Below are positions 8,246-15,940 of a DNA stretch of 52,676 bases, piece after piece. The notes under the pieces were generated by a model. It made no database searches. It was not told the DNA's origin and worked only from the letters and a program-made list of their open reading frames with translations. Source of the stretch: a virus. Numbering within the stretch: the stretch's first letter is position 1; each line of letters opens with the position of its first letter. The stretch spans positions 1 to 52,676 of the IMG/VR virus record IMGVR_UViG_3300047287_000308, one strand, 5' to 3'. Made by a program: the position numbers and the translations under genes.

Positions 8246-8707
8246 ATGACAGCTTTAAAACCCGGATTTCAGTCTGAATTCAAACGGCGCACCTATGAGT
8301 TCCTCAAAAAGGTATCTGCGTCGGAGTGGGTAAAGGGGCTTAAACTCCCTAAGACTGCTGACGGCCTGGATAAAGAGAAGACTTACGATGCGTTTCATTC
8401 TATTGTAACGTCTTTGCTGTCCAGCTCCTATACCCCCGTATCGGCTACTGACAATCTGTCAGGGGGTCTGGCTGTGCTGGAAAAGTGTCTTGGTGACTCT
8501 GTCAGTGAGAATTTTCAATTCATGGTGACTTGTTTTAACCTCTGCGAGGCGATCAGCACCGTTGTTGATTCCGTCCCTGCACCGGAGCCGGTTGTCGAAG
8601 CTCCTGCACCGACGGCCGAATCTGAACCCGCTCCTGAGGTCGAAACCCCCGTCTCAGTTGTCGAACCTACCCCTGAAATCACATCTACTGTTCCTGGAGA
8701 AAACTGA
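8246..8707 (+). CDS. Possible tail-assembly protein A (Pro/Glu-rich tail)
   Basis: A 153-residue protein: a helical domain (1-108) followed by a disordered Pro/Glu/Ala/Val tail (109-153). The end of the helical domain, ENFQFMVTCFNLCEAI, is closely matched in the next gene by EDFNFMVAVFNFLEAY, so the two are paralogues or share one domain. The pair is joined by a TGATG stop-start overlap. Adjacent, coupled small genes of this kind before large tail genes recall tail-assembly chaperones, but I see no slippery site and the tape measure lies far away at 42453. The function is therefore only suggested. Confidence 0.6.
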   Translation: MTALKPGFQSEFKRRTYEFLKKVSASEWVKGLKLPKTADGLDKEKTYDAFHSIVTSLLSSSYTPVSATDNLSGGLAVLEKCLGDSVSENFQFMVTCFNLCEAISTVVDSVPAPEPVVEAPAPTAESEPAPEVETPVSVVEPTPEITSTVPGEN

Positions 8708-9102
8708 TGTTCGTGTATAACTATGACCTGTACAGAGTACTAGGCATTCAATTCTCTTTCAAACAAACCCTGTCAGATCAGCTTCCGTTCTTTACTTGGA
8801 CTGTTAGTGCCTACGACGAGCCCGGTAACACACCTGAAATCCGTGATGCCCTAACTGAGAAAGTAATCGAGTGCGGACCGGCTATGGGGTTTGCCGAGAA
8901 GCAGTACGTCTACGAACTGCTTAAACTTATCTTCCAAGCTGCTGATGACATGTGGAGTACAGACCCTGAACCATATGATAGGCTCACTAAGGCTCTAGTG
9001 TCCGTAGAGCATTACTCCGGTATTGCTGGCGAAGAAGATTTCAATTTCATGGTAGCTGTTTTTAATTTTCTTGAGGCTTATATCGGCGCTTACGGGGTCT
9101 GA
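8707..9102 (+). CDS. Possible tail-assembly protein B, paralogue of the preceding gene
   Basis: A 131-residue acidic helical protein without the disordered tail of its neighbour. Residues about 108-126 (EDFNFMVAVFNFLEAYIG) mirror the preceding product. Translation is probably coupled, as the ATG shares its A with the upstream TGA. It is followed 9 bases later by the GTG start of the baseplate hub gene. No named family is recognised. Confidence 0.6.
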   Translation: MFVYNYDLYRVLGIQFSFKQTLSDQLPFFTWTVSAYDEPGNTPEIRDALTEKVIECGPAMGFAEKQYVYELLKLIFQAADDMWSTDPEPYDRLTKALVSVEHYSGIAGEEDFNFMVAVFNFLEAYIGAYGV

Positions 9103-9111
9103 AGTTAACGT

Positions 9112-12100
9112 GTGTCTTCACTGTATCACTGCAAGGCCAGAGTTTTATACAAACCCTTTGGTAGCAACAAAGCTATCGTTTTCGACGAGAGGCAAATTGC
9201 TCAGCTTAGTGTAAACCTGTCTTGGCAACCCAATCCAGGAATAGCTAATGCACAAGGGGCATCGTCACTGCCGATTGCGGCTAGTGCGTTAGCTAACTCT
9301 ACTTGTCAGGTAACACTTACAGACCCGTATTTGACGGGTATAGCTTGGCCTGTGCTGTATGATGCAGCGTCAGTGTACACCACTGCTTACAACGCTACAG
9401 CAGCGGGTATTTTGCTGCGTCCTTGCGGAAAGGGTGAAAACCCCCTGACTAGCGATTGCTACCCGTATGTCGATATTGACAAGAACGATGTTGCTCCGCA
9501 AGAAGTTGTAGGGGATTACGCACACCTATTAATAAGCTTGTGGTATGAGATAGGGAGTACGGTCTTCGGGTCGGATTATTACTTCAGAGTTACCGGCATG
9601 TCTGTTAAGCACGGTATGGAGTACCCGTCTGTGACTATCTCCGGGACCGAGGCCAGGGCTATGGTATTTAACCAGACTTTGGCGAGTTTGAAATTCGATC
9701 AAGGTTCGACTGTCAACGAAAACTTGCAGAGGATCGCTAAAGAAGCGGGATATCAGATTAACTTCTGTAAAGAATCTCTGACAGATGGCTATAAAATTCC
9801 AAGTGTTATTACCGAGCGCGGTAGCACACTACAAGAAGCTCTGATGAGGAATATTAACGCTGTTGGGGGGAATATGCTTTCCTTGCCAATGCGAGAGTAT
9901 GCAAACCAGTTTAGTGTATGCACCAGAGCAGATGTGCAGCAGGTTTGTACGGTATTCTACCTAGGTAAAGGACTATATGAGGGTTATGAGATAAGCGGCA
10001 ATACTAATGCTAACTTTGCAACAAACAACCGTCAATATCCCGGTCAGTTTAGCTCGGGTTCGGGGTACACTTCAGAAGCTTTTAAGGCCGAAGTATACGA
10101 AATCAGTGACATTACCCCTAAGGCTAGAGCGGCTAAGATGAGTTCGGTTAAGCTCAAACCAGCTTTTCCTTTACAATTTGACTCGTTAAAGAATAGAATT
10201 CAGGATAAAAGAACAACAGGAGGCTGGGTTTGGCGCGGAAGCGGGCCCACTATCACCCCTGAGCAAGTCGAAAATACGAATTTATACGGTGTTTCCCCTA
10301 ACGGGACCAAAGCTGTATCGTATCTGAAAGGCTATGTTGTTGCAGCTAACGAGAAGAACGGCTCAGTCGAAGTAGAGACGGAGTTTTTCTTGCAGGTATG
10401 CACAAATGTCAAAGAAGATAGCAAAACTAAGAAATGCTTCTCTAGGCCGATTCATCAGGAAACTCTCAACTTGACTGGGGTCAAAGTAAAGGCTATTGAG
10501 AAGTTAGAAGCAGGGCAGGAAATCGGTTCGTCGACCAACGAGAAAAAAGAATACACCAGATTTACAATAAAAGGATATAATAACGATGTTATTACCGTCG
10601 CTCCGGAGATTGTTTGGAAGTATGCGGTATCGAAGGAAGGTCTGACTGATAAGGAAAAAGAAGAGTTTGCTATCAAGTCTGGTCAGACTGTTTCCGTACC
10701 GTCTCCTGCTGAACTGACAGGGGCTAAACCCAGCGAGGGAGCTGTTTTCATCGGTAAAGTTGGCAGCACGGGGGGTTCCAGTGGTCCTCATGTACACATA
10801 CAAGAATCTCTAGGAAAAACCTTGTCAGAAAATCAACTAATAGAGTTGGCTGGTAAGTATGTTCTTGTGGATAATGTCCCTCTTACCTCTTACCCTAAGG
10901 GTGATGGTTTTGGAGCACCACGTAGTGGACACCTGCATGCAGGAGTAGACTATCCGATAGCTGAAGGTAAAGAGATAAAAATATTTGGAACAGTGGGTGG
11001 TAAGATCTACCAGCCAGGCGGTTGTGGTAACGGAGTCTATTTTGTAGTACCCGGTGGTAAAGAGCTTCTAATTTGTCACATACAGAATAATACTATCCCC
11101 CCTAACATACAGGGTCAGGCATCAACAGGGTCGAGCTCAGGTTACAATCCTAGCGTTCAGACCGCTCCTACCACCCAAGGGCTTAATGTCCAGACAGCGT
11201 TCATGGGAGTGCCTAAAGCTCTTAGACTTGTTCCAGGTCGTACAATCCTGTCGTTCATTACCGACTATGACCAATGGGTCGAGCAAGGAAGACCGGCAAA
11301 TGCCGACCCTAATGTCCTTATCCCGGACCGCTTCCGGAGTTGGTTCATTACAGCAGTAAAATTACAATGGTCTGGTAACCTTCGGGTTAATGTAACTGGG
11401 GTTAGTGACTGGGGTGCTTCTCCAATCAAAGTGCCGAGATTTGAAAAATACTTAGAAGATATAAAACAATATGACGGGGCTAAAATCACAAATTCTTATT
11501 TTGACTACATTCGTAGTCCGGGTCATTTGTGCTACCGGGTGAACGGCCAAGACAGTTGTTCTATTTATTGCGATGAAGCACAGAAGATTCAGTCGTTCTT
11601 GACTCAAGGACAACCGGCGGCCGGGGTGGGATCAGGAGGCGTCCCAGGAGCACCTGTGGGTAAATGCCAGTACAGAGGTAGTAAATATCCAAACGAACGA
11701 GTTAATAAAATTCTGAATGCTGCTTATGCATCTGGTATAAAAACAAAAGAAGGGCTGTCAGGAGTTGTGGGTAATGCCTTAGTAGAAAGTACTGTAACAT
11801 TGGATCCTACCATCCAGAATAAGGCGGGAGGTAGGGATTTTGGTGTATTTCAGTGGAACGATCGAAGACCAGCTTTGGAGAAATTTGCTAGAGATAATGG
11901 TGCTGACTATAAAAATTTTGATCTTCAAATGTCCTTTTTCAGGTTTGAGTTAGGCGGGACTGAATCAGCTACTATATCAGCTATGAAGAGTGTTTCATCT
12001 CCTGAACAAGCTGCTCAGGTATTTATGAATAGTTATGAGAGACCATCTGAAAAGGCTAGAGTTAGCAGCATAGGTCTAAGACAACAATATGCTCGAGAAA

Positions 12101-12129
12101 TTTTTAATGAAACAAATTGTCAACCGTGA
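9112..12129 (+). CDS. Baseplate hub with two peptidoglycan-degrading domains (permuted M23, Phage_lysozyme2)
   Basis: A 1005-residue multidomain tail protein that starts at GTG. Residues 1 to about 390 look like a gp27/late-control-D hub (SVKHGMEYPSVTISGTEAR, then a segment beginning STVNENLQRIA). Residues about 545-665 carry M23/LytM metallopeptidase motifs in reversed order: G-S-T-G-G-S-S-G-P-H-V-H (His 560, 562) comes before G-H-L-H-A-G-V-D (His 609, Asp 613). Residues about 860-1003 match the Phage_lysozyme2 tail-lysozyme pattern: VVGNALVES with likely catalytic Glu 892, then FGVFQWNDRRPALEKFA and YERPSEKAR. It probably pierces the peptidoglycan during DNA entry. There is no signal peptide, as expected for a virion enzyme. 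Confidence 0.8.
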   Translation: MSSLYHCKARVLYKPFGSNKAIVFDERQIAQLSVNLSWQPNPGIANAQGASSLPIAASALANSTCQVTLTDPYLTGIAWPVLYDAASVYTTAYNATAAGILLRPCGKGENPLTSDCYPYVDIDKNDVAPQEVVGDYAHLLISLWYEIGSTVFGSDYYFRVTGMSVKHGMEYPSVTISGTEARAMVFNQTLASLKFDQGSTVNENLQRIAKEAGYQINFCKESLTDGYKIPSVITERGSTLQEALMRNINAVGGNMLSLPMREYANQFSVCTRADVQQVCTVFYLGKGLYEGYEISGNTNANFATNNRQYPGQFSSGSGYTSEAFKAEVYEISDITPKARAAKMSSVKLKPAFPLQFDSLKNRIQDKRTTGGWVWRGSGPTITPEQVENTNLYGVSPNGTKAVSYLKGYVVAANEKNGSVEVETEFFLQVCTNVKEDSKTKKCFSRPIHQETLNLTGVKVKAIEKLEAGQEIGSSTNEKKEYTRFTIKGYNNDVITVAPEIVWKYAVSKEGLTDKEKEEFAIKSGQTVSVPSPAELTGAKPSEGAVFIGKVGSTGGSSGPHVHIQESLGKTLSENQLIELAGKYVLVDNVPLTSYPKGDGFGAPRSGHLHAGVDYPIAEGKEIKIFGTVGGKIYQPGGCGNGVYFVVPGGKELLICHIQNNTIPPNIQGQASTGSSSGYNPSVQTAPTTQGLNVQTAFMGVPKALRLVPGRTILSFITDYDQWVEQGRPANADPNVLIPDRFRSWFITAVKLQWSGNLRVNVTGVSDWGASPIKVPRFEKYLEDIKQYDGAKITNSYFDYIRSPGHLCYRVNGQDSCSIYCDEAQKIQSFLTQGQPAAGVGSGGVPGAPVGKCQYRGSKYPNERVNKILNAAYASGIKTKEGLSGVVGNALVESTVTLDPTIQNKAGGRDFGVFQWNDRRPALEKFARDNGADYKNFDLQMSFFRFELGGTESATISAMKSVSSPEQAAQVFMNSYERPSEKARVSSIGLRQQYAREIFNETNCQP

Positions 12130-12132
12130 CCC

Positions 12133-12648
12133 ATGGGTGAAGTAATCGCTCAACTTATCCTCAAAGCCGCGTTAGACAACGCAAGGAAGTTCTATGAGGA
12201 ATCTGCCAGAGCAGAGATAGCCAGACGTACTCTGGAAGAAATCCGCAAGCAGATGCTTGCCCTGGTCGCTCAGGAGTTTATCAGAGAGATCGCCTATAAC
12301 GCTTCGCAGTATGTTCGCTCTGTCGGAGCAGCGTCGGTGTCAATCGAACCCGAGGGTAACCCTGGAGAGGCCCTTGAGAGAAAGCTCCAAACGTCGATCA
12401 GAAAGTTCAAGGAATGGATTGACTCCCAGCCTAACGATAGCCCTGTAGTAAGTTACTTACTTCGTAAATACGGTACTACCACCGGCACCAGGCGTAGTTA
12501 CGTCGGCAGATCCTCTATGAAACCCTACCAAACTTTAGGGTTGACCGCTAAAACCGGATATTGGACCAAACCAGATAAGAATATCTCAGAGATGGTTAAC
12601 TCTGTCGCAGTTCGTATCTTTGAAGAAACAATGACCAGTCAGCCGTAG
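12133..12648 (+). CDS. Hypothetical tail-associated protein, 171 residues
   Basis: The first 75 residues form a long charged amphipathic helix region (AALDNARKFYEESARAEIA, then RTLEEIRKQ), the rest is basic and mixed. The ATG is 3 bases after the hub stop, so it is cotranscribed with the hub and probably acts in tail or baseplate assembly. Its end overlaps the convergent HNH gene by 10 bases. No family is recognised. Confidence 0.6.
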   Translation: MGEVIAQLILKAALDNARKFYEESARAEIARRTLEEIRKQMLALVAQEFIREIAYNASQYVRSVGAASVSIEPEGNPGEALERKLQTSIRKFKEWIDSQPNDSPVVSYLLRKYGTTTGTRRSYVGRSSMKPYQTLGLTAKTGYWTKPDKNISEMVNSVAVRIFEETMTSQP

Positions 12649-13331
12649 TACTTGGACCCCTTGGCCAAGTTAGCAACAGCGGTAGTGGCTTGCAGCTCAG
12701 CAACATTCTGATGGTAATCACTAAACGATTTAGCAATCTTACTATCTTTGAGCCTACACTTCGTTCCCCGGCAAGATACGTCAATACGTTCTAGATCCAA
12801 CCCCTCCTTACGAGCCCAGTCTTGTACTAAGTTTTTGAACGGGTACCTGTGGTCGATGTGATACTCACCGAATTTAAGAATTTGCCCCGTAAGTGCACAC
12901 TTAGCCGTTGAAGACTTTACCTTATTGTTCAACTCTTGTCTGAAAGCTTTGATCTGCGGGTCGATTAACTGTCTAAGAGCTTTTGTAATATCTGATTTGT
13001 GTTTGGCGTTGACGTCTACTGGCTTCTTGCGAGGGAATAGAGCACTGACAACGTTAGTTTTTCCCACCCATATCTCAGTTTTGGAGTTAGGACTAATCAT
13101 TACAATACCAGTGACAGGTTTTCCCTGAAATTTCTTGTGGCGTACCTTATACGATACTGCTCCGCGCTGCTTAATAGCATTAAACCTGGGTACAAGGCTC
13201 AACGCATCGTCGATGAAGTCACGATCTTCCTCGCACAAGCAACAACCACTCTCGTAAGACGATGTAATCTGCGTCCAGCGAGCACTGAAAGTAGTCTTAT
13301 TATAGCTCTTGCCGTCTACAATTACTGCCAT
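12639..13331 (-). CDS. DUF3223-like protein with HNH-type nuclease domain
   Basis: A 230-residue protein in two parts. Residues 1-100 resemble DUF3223 (an opening VDGKSYNKTTFSARW, then EEDRDFIDDALSLVPR and a segment beginning GKTNVVSALFP). The C-terminal part has an HNH-like fold: CALTGQ (one Cys), then EYHIDHRYPF with the central D-H, and FSDYHQNVAELQ as the third element. It is likely a DNA-cutting or nicking enzyme; homing or restriction roles are both possible. It is the last gene of the thioredoxin-sigma operon, overlapping the sigma stop by 10 bases. Confidence 0.65.
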   Translation of the reverse strand: MAVIVDGKSYNKTTFSARWTQITSSYESGCCLCEEDRDFIDDALSLVPRFNAIKQRGAVSYKVRHKKFQGKPVTGIVMISPNSKTEIWVGKTNVVSALFPRKKPVDVNAKHKSDITKALRQLIDPQIKAFRQELNNKVKSSTAKCALTGQILKFGEYHIDHRYPFKNLVQDWARKEGLDLERIDVSCRGTKCRLKDSKIAKSFSDYHQNVAELQATTAVANLAKGSKYYG

Positions 13332-14014
13332 AGCAACCTGTCGAGAATTTCCTCAACATGCGGGTTAATATCTTCTTGCTTTTTGATGTGAGGATTTTTC
13401 CTCAATACCGTTGCTGAAGTACGACGTCTAACTAGCACGTCCATTAATAGTTCTTCTTCAGCTTCATCTAGGTCAGAAATGCGATACAACAGGTCTCGGT
13501 TGGAGGAATAGAGAGTATCGAGGTTAACCTCTTCCTCGACCTTGTCCTCTACTGCTTCGGAGTAATCGTTGATCTCGCTGAAGCTCATTAGAAAAGCCTT
13601 GCGAACTTGGCTAATCTTTCTCACAGGTACGTCCAATTCTTTTGCAATTGCCTCGTCGGTTATGTCAGGGTTTTTCAAAGTGAATTTACGAATCTTCAAG
13701 TACAAGTCTGAGTACGACCGTGGAATTTTTACTAAACGGCTGTGGTCGCGCAGGTAATTTAACATGTGAAATTGTAGATTTCGGTTCACCCAGGTTGAAA
13801 AATTAGCCCCCTTGCCTGAGTCCCAGCTCTTATGCAGTTTGACTATGTACTCCATTGCCGCATCCCTTAACTCGTCAAAGGGCAAACCCGTAAACGAAGC
13901 AATTTTTCTCGCTGCTTGGTTGGCTTTCCACATCTGGCTGATGATTTCCTTGTCAGCTTCAGTAGTACGACGAGGATTTTTAATCCTTAGTGGTTTTGTT
14001 CTCTTAATACTCAT
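13322..14014 (-). CDS. Phage RNA polymerase sigma-70-family factor
   Basis: A 230-residue sigma factor. Residues about 43-100 form region 2: FDELRDAAMEYIVKLHKSWD, then G-A-N-F-S-T-W-V-N-R-N-L and RLVKIPRS. This is the core-binding and -10 recognition block, with the FSTW-type motif and the IP-R/S end. Residues about 101-147 fit region 3 (DITDEAIAKELDVPVRKISQVRKAF). A normal region 4 is not obvious; the C-terminus is charged (LDEAEEELLMDVLVRRRT). It should redirect host RNA polymerase to phage promoters, most likely the box found before virion operons here. The ATG overlaps the thioredoxin stop (ATGA), so it is expressed from the sigma-70 promoter upstream of thioredoxin. Confidence 0.8.
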   Translation of the reverse strand: MSIKRTKPLRIKNPRRTTEADKEIISQMWKANQAARKIASFTGLPFDELRDAAMEYIVKLHKSWDSGKGANFSTWVNRNLQFHMLNYLRDHSRLVKIPRSYSDLYLKIRKFTLKNPDITDEAIAKELDVPVRKISQVRKAFLMSFSEINDYSEAVEDKVEEEVNLDTLYSSNRDLLYRISDLDEAEEELLMDVLVRRRTSATVLRKNPHIKKQEDINPHVEEILDRLLWQ

Positions 14015-14322
14015 CTATTTCTCTCTACGGTCGAAATTATGAAGCTCTTAAATTGACTCGGTGCTAGGAGGCCGTCTGTATTAATCCCGAGTAGCGAGTT
14101 ATCATCAGAGAAAATCGCAAAGTTAGGGGTTCCATCACATCCAATTGAGTCGCAGAACGCCCAGTCGTCAGTTTCAACATCCCACTCTCCAAATCCGACG
14201 TGATAGTGCGGGTATTCTTCTTCTACTTCTCGGGCTACTTGAGCCCAGACCGGTTTCATGGCAGTGCAAGCTGGACAGCCTGGCCTGGTAAAAAAGACGA
14301 CTTTGTAATTAAAATCTGACAT
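14011..14322 (-). CDS. trx: Thioredoxin-like protein
   Basis: A 103-residue thioredoxin fold protein. The active site is C-P-A-C at residues 16-19 in FFTRPGCPACTAMKP (canonical thioredoxin is CGPC), and the cis-proline loop is DGTPNFAIF. It probably supplies electrons for the phage ribonucleotide reductase or another thiol process in the cytoplasm. It heads an operon with the sigma factor and the HNH gene. The only ATG before the active site is at 14322, exactly six bases after a perfect -10 box, so its mRNA is predicted to be leaderless. Confidence 0.85.
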   Translation of the reverse strand: MSDFNYKVVFFTRPGCPACTAMKPVWAQVAREVEEEYPHYHVGFGEWDVETDDWAFCDSIGCDGTPNFAIFSDDNSLLGINTDGLLAPSQFKSFIISTVERNR

Positions 14323-14328
14323 GTGGTT

Positions 14329-14357
14329 ATTATAGTATACTTTTTTAAATTTGTCAA
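14329..14357 (-). promoter_or_regulatory. Consensus sigma-70 promoter of the thioredoxin-sigma operon
   Basis: On the minus strand TTGACA (14357-14352), 17-base spacer, TATAAT (14334-14329): a perfect match in both boxes and spacing. The -35 overlaps the terminase stop codon. The expected +1 coincides with the thioredoxin ATG. Confidence 0.9.
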
Positions 14358-15940
14358 AGATATCGTGTATTTGGCTTTACCCTAGACCAGGTGCTTGCCG
14401 TTGTACGTCTAGTCGACGAGGGAAAAATGTTCAAACCTGGTAGTCTGACCCGTGAACCACCATGAATGGATTGTCCGCCCATAAGCTCGTCCCTGAAAAC
14501 TTGAACCCCCCAGCAGAACGCATCTACGAAGTCGTCATGACCTTTAATGTACGGGAATGTGCATAGCTCGGATAGCCTCTCAGCTTTGTATGGTAGGTGC
14601 GTGTATACAGATACTCTGCCGGACTCGATAATAGGGGCGATAGAGTTAGCTCGTAATACCTTATCCTTGGTTGGGATAAGCTCTTTAATTGGGATGTTGA
14701 GTTCTCGTTTTAATGTTTGGATCAGCGGTATGCCATTAGCTCGGCCCTCGATGTATAAAGTTCTGACTTTCCACCTTTCCATCCAGGACGGAATGGCCTT
14801 TTGCAGCTCTGGAAATTCCAGACGCTCCATGATGACGTTCAGCAAATAAAGTTTTCTGGTACGCTTCTGGTAGCCCCAGATGCAAGCGCAGGTATAGTCG
14901 TTAGACTCTTTAGCTTTGCAGGCCGTGTCGATTGTGGCGAAGATGTAGTCGTAGGTCTCGGAGTTTTTCTCGTGGAACTGGAACCAGTGATCTTTGAAGA
15001 TCGATCCTTGTTCTCCTCTAGGCTGGCCCTGGTACACTGTGTTGAACGTAGATTCGCCCTGGCGTTTGATTGCTTCAAGGTCTTCTTTGGGGAAGAACTC
15101 TGGCCAATGTGACTCACCTAGTTTACGTTGTAGCGGATCACTTTCCTCGTCAATACACAAAGCTGGAACATTGAGAGACCTCCAACTCAACGGGTCAGAC
15201 TCAAGTAATCGTCCGGTAACGTCATTGACGTGGAACCTCGTCCCCATGCTGATGATCGAGTTGTTCGGCAAGCCTCGTGTCAGGAACTGAGTCTGCACCC
15301 ATGCGAATGTGGATTCCAATGTCGCAGCGCTGTCACCGTCTTGCAGAAGGTCGTCCAGCAACCCGACACCCGGTAGGTCATCATCGCTGATCGTTCCGTA
15401 ACCGAAGCCAGTAATACCGCCGAGGGCTGAACCAACCATGATCAGACCACCAGCTTCGCTCCTGATGAATTTAAGGTTGCACTTCTCTTTGTTGATCGGG
15501 CATTCTGGGAAGATCCACTTGAACGCATCGGAAGTAACGTAATCTAGTACGGCCCGCGAGTTTTCATTCGACAGCTTCAACGCATACGAAGCCATAATGA
15601 ACTGTGCAGTAGGGCTACGTCCTAGCTGCCAGGCCGGAAACACCTTGGAGATGAGCATGCTCTTGCCACTCCGTGGCGGAAGAGATATGGTTGTTCTTCT
15701 GTATTCACGGTTACCATCTCCGATTTGTTGCAGATATGATCCGATTAGCTCATGTACTTTGAACGGCTGAAAAATACCCGAGGTAGATACCTCTGAGGTA
15801 ATGTATTTTGCAAAGGTTAAAAAGTCGGTTCTACATTTCAACCTCAGTAGCTCAAGTTTATCAGTGTTGCTCAGAGAACTGATGTTCTCTTGCATTTCAA
15901 TTACAGTCTGCTTCTCTTGAATTAGCTGTTTTTTGTTCAT
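14354..15940 (-). CDS. terL: Terminase large subunit (ATPase-nuclease DNA packaging motor)
   Basis: A 528-residue packaging motor. The ATPase has Walker A LPPRSGKS (about residues 87-94) and an acidic Walker B-like stretch in GTISDDDLPG. The RNase H-like nuclease shows its acidic residues in FATIDTACK, LYIEGRANG and KGHDDFVDAFCWG. It cuts and translocates DNA into the prohead. It overlaps the preceding spike-like gene by 44 bases and is the last gene of the baseplate operon, an unusual place; no small terminase or portal is adjacent. The first ATG is used; no clear ribosome binding site precedes it. Confidence 0.9.
   Translation of the reverse strand: MNKKQLIQEKQTVIEMQENISSLSNTDKLELLRLKCRTDFLTFAKYITSEVSTSGIFQPFKVHELIGSYLQQIGDGNREYRRTTISLPPRSGKSMLISKVFPAWQLGRSPTAQFIMASYALKLSNENSRAVLDYVTSDAFKWIFPECPINKEKCNLKFIRSEAGGLIMVGSALGGITGFGYGTISDDDLPGVGLLDDLLQDGDSAATLESTFAWVQTQFLTRGLPNNSIISMGTRFHVNDVTGRLLESDPLSWRSLNVPALCIDEESDPLQRKLGESHWPEFFPKEDLEAIKRQGESTFNTVYQGQPRGEQGSIFKDHWFQFHEKNSETYDYIFATIDTACKAKESNDYTCACIWGYQKRTRKLYLLNVIMERLEFPELQKAIPSWMERWKVRTLYIEGRANGIPLIQTLKRELNIPIKELIPTKDKVLRANSIAPIIESGRVSVYTHLPYKAERLSELCTFPYIKGHDDFVDAFCWGVQVFRDELMGGQSIHGGSRVRLPGLNIFPSSTRRTTASTWSRVKPNTRYL

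Noticed and set aside
8240-8720. Programmed frameshift between the two paralogous small genes
   Set aside because: No slippery heptamer is visible near 8700; the TGATG overlap explains coupled translation.
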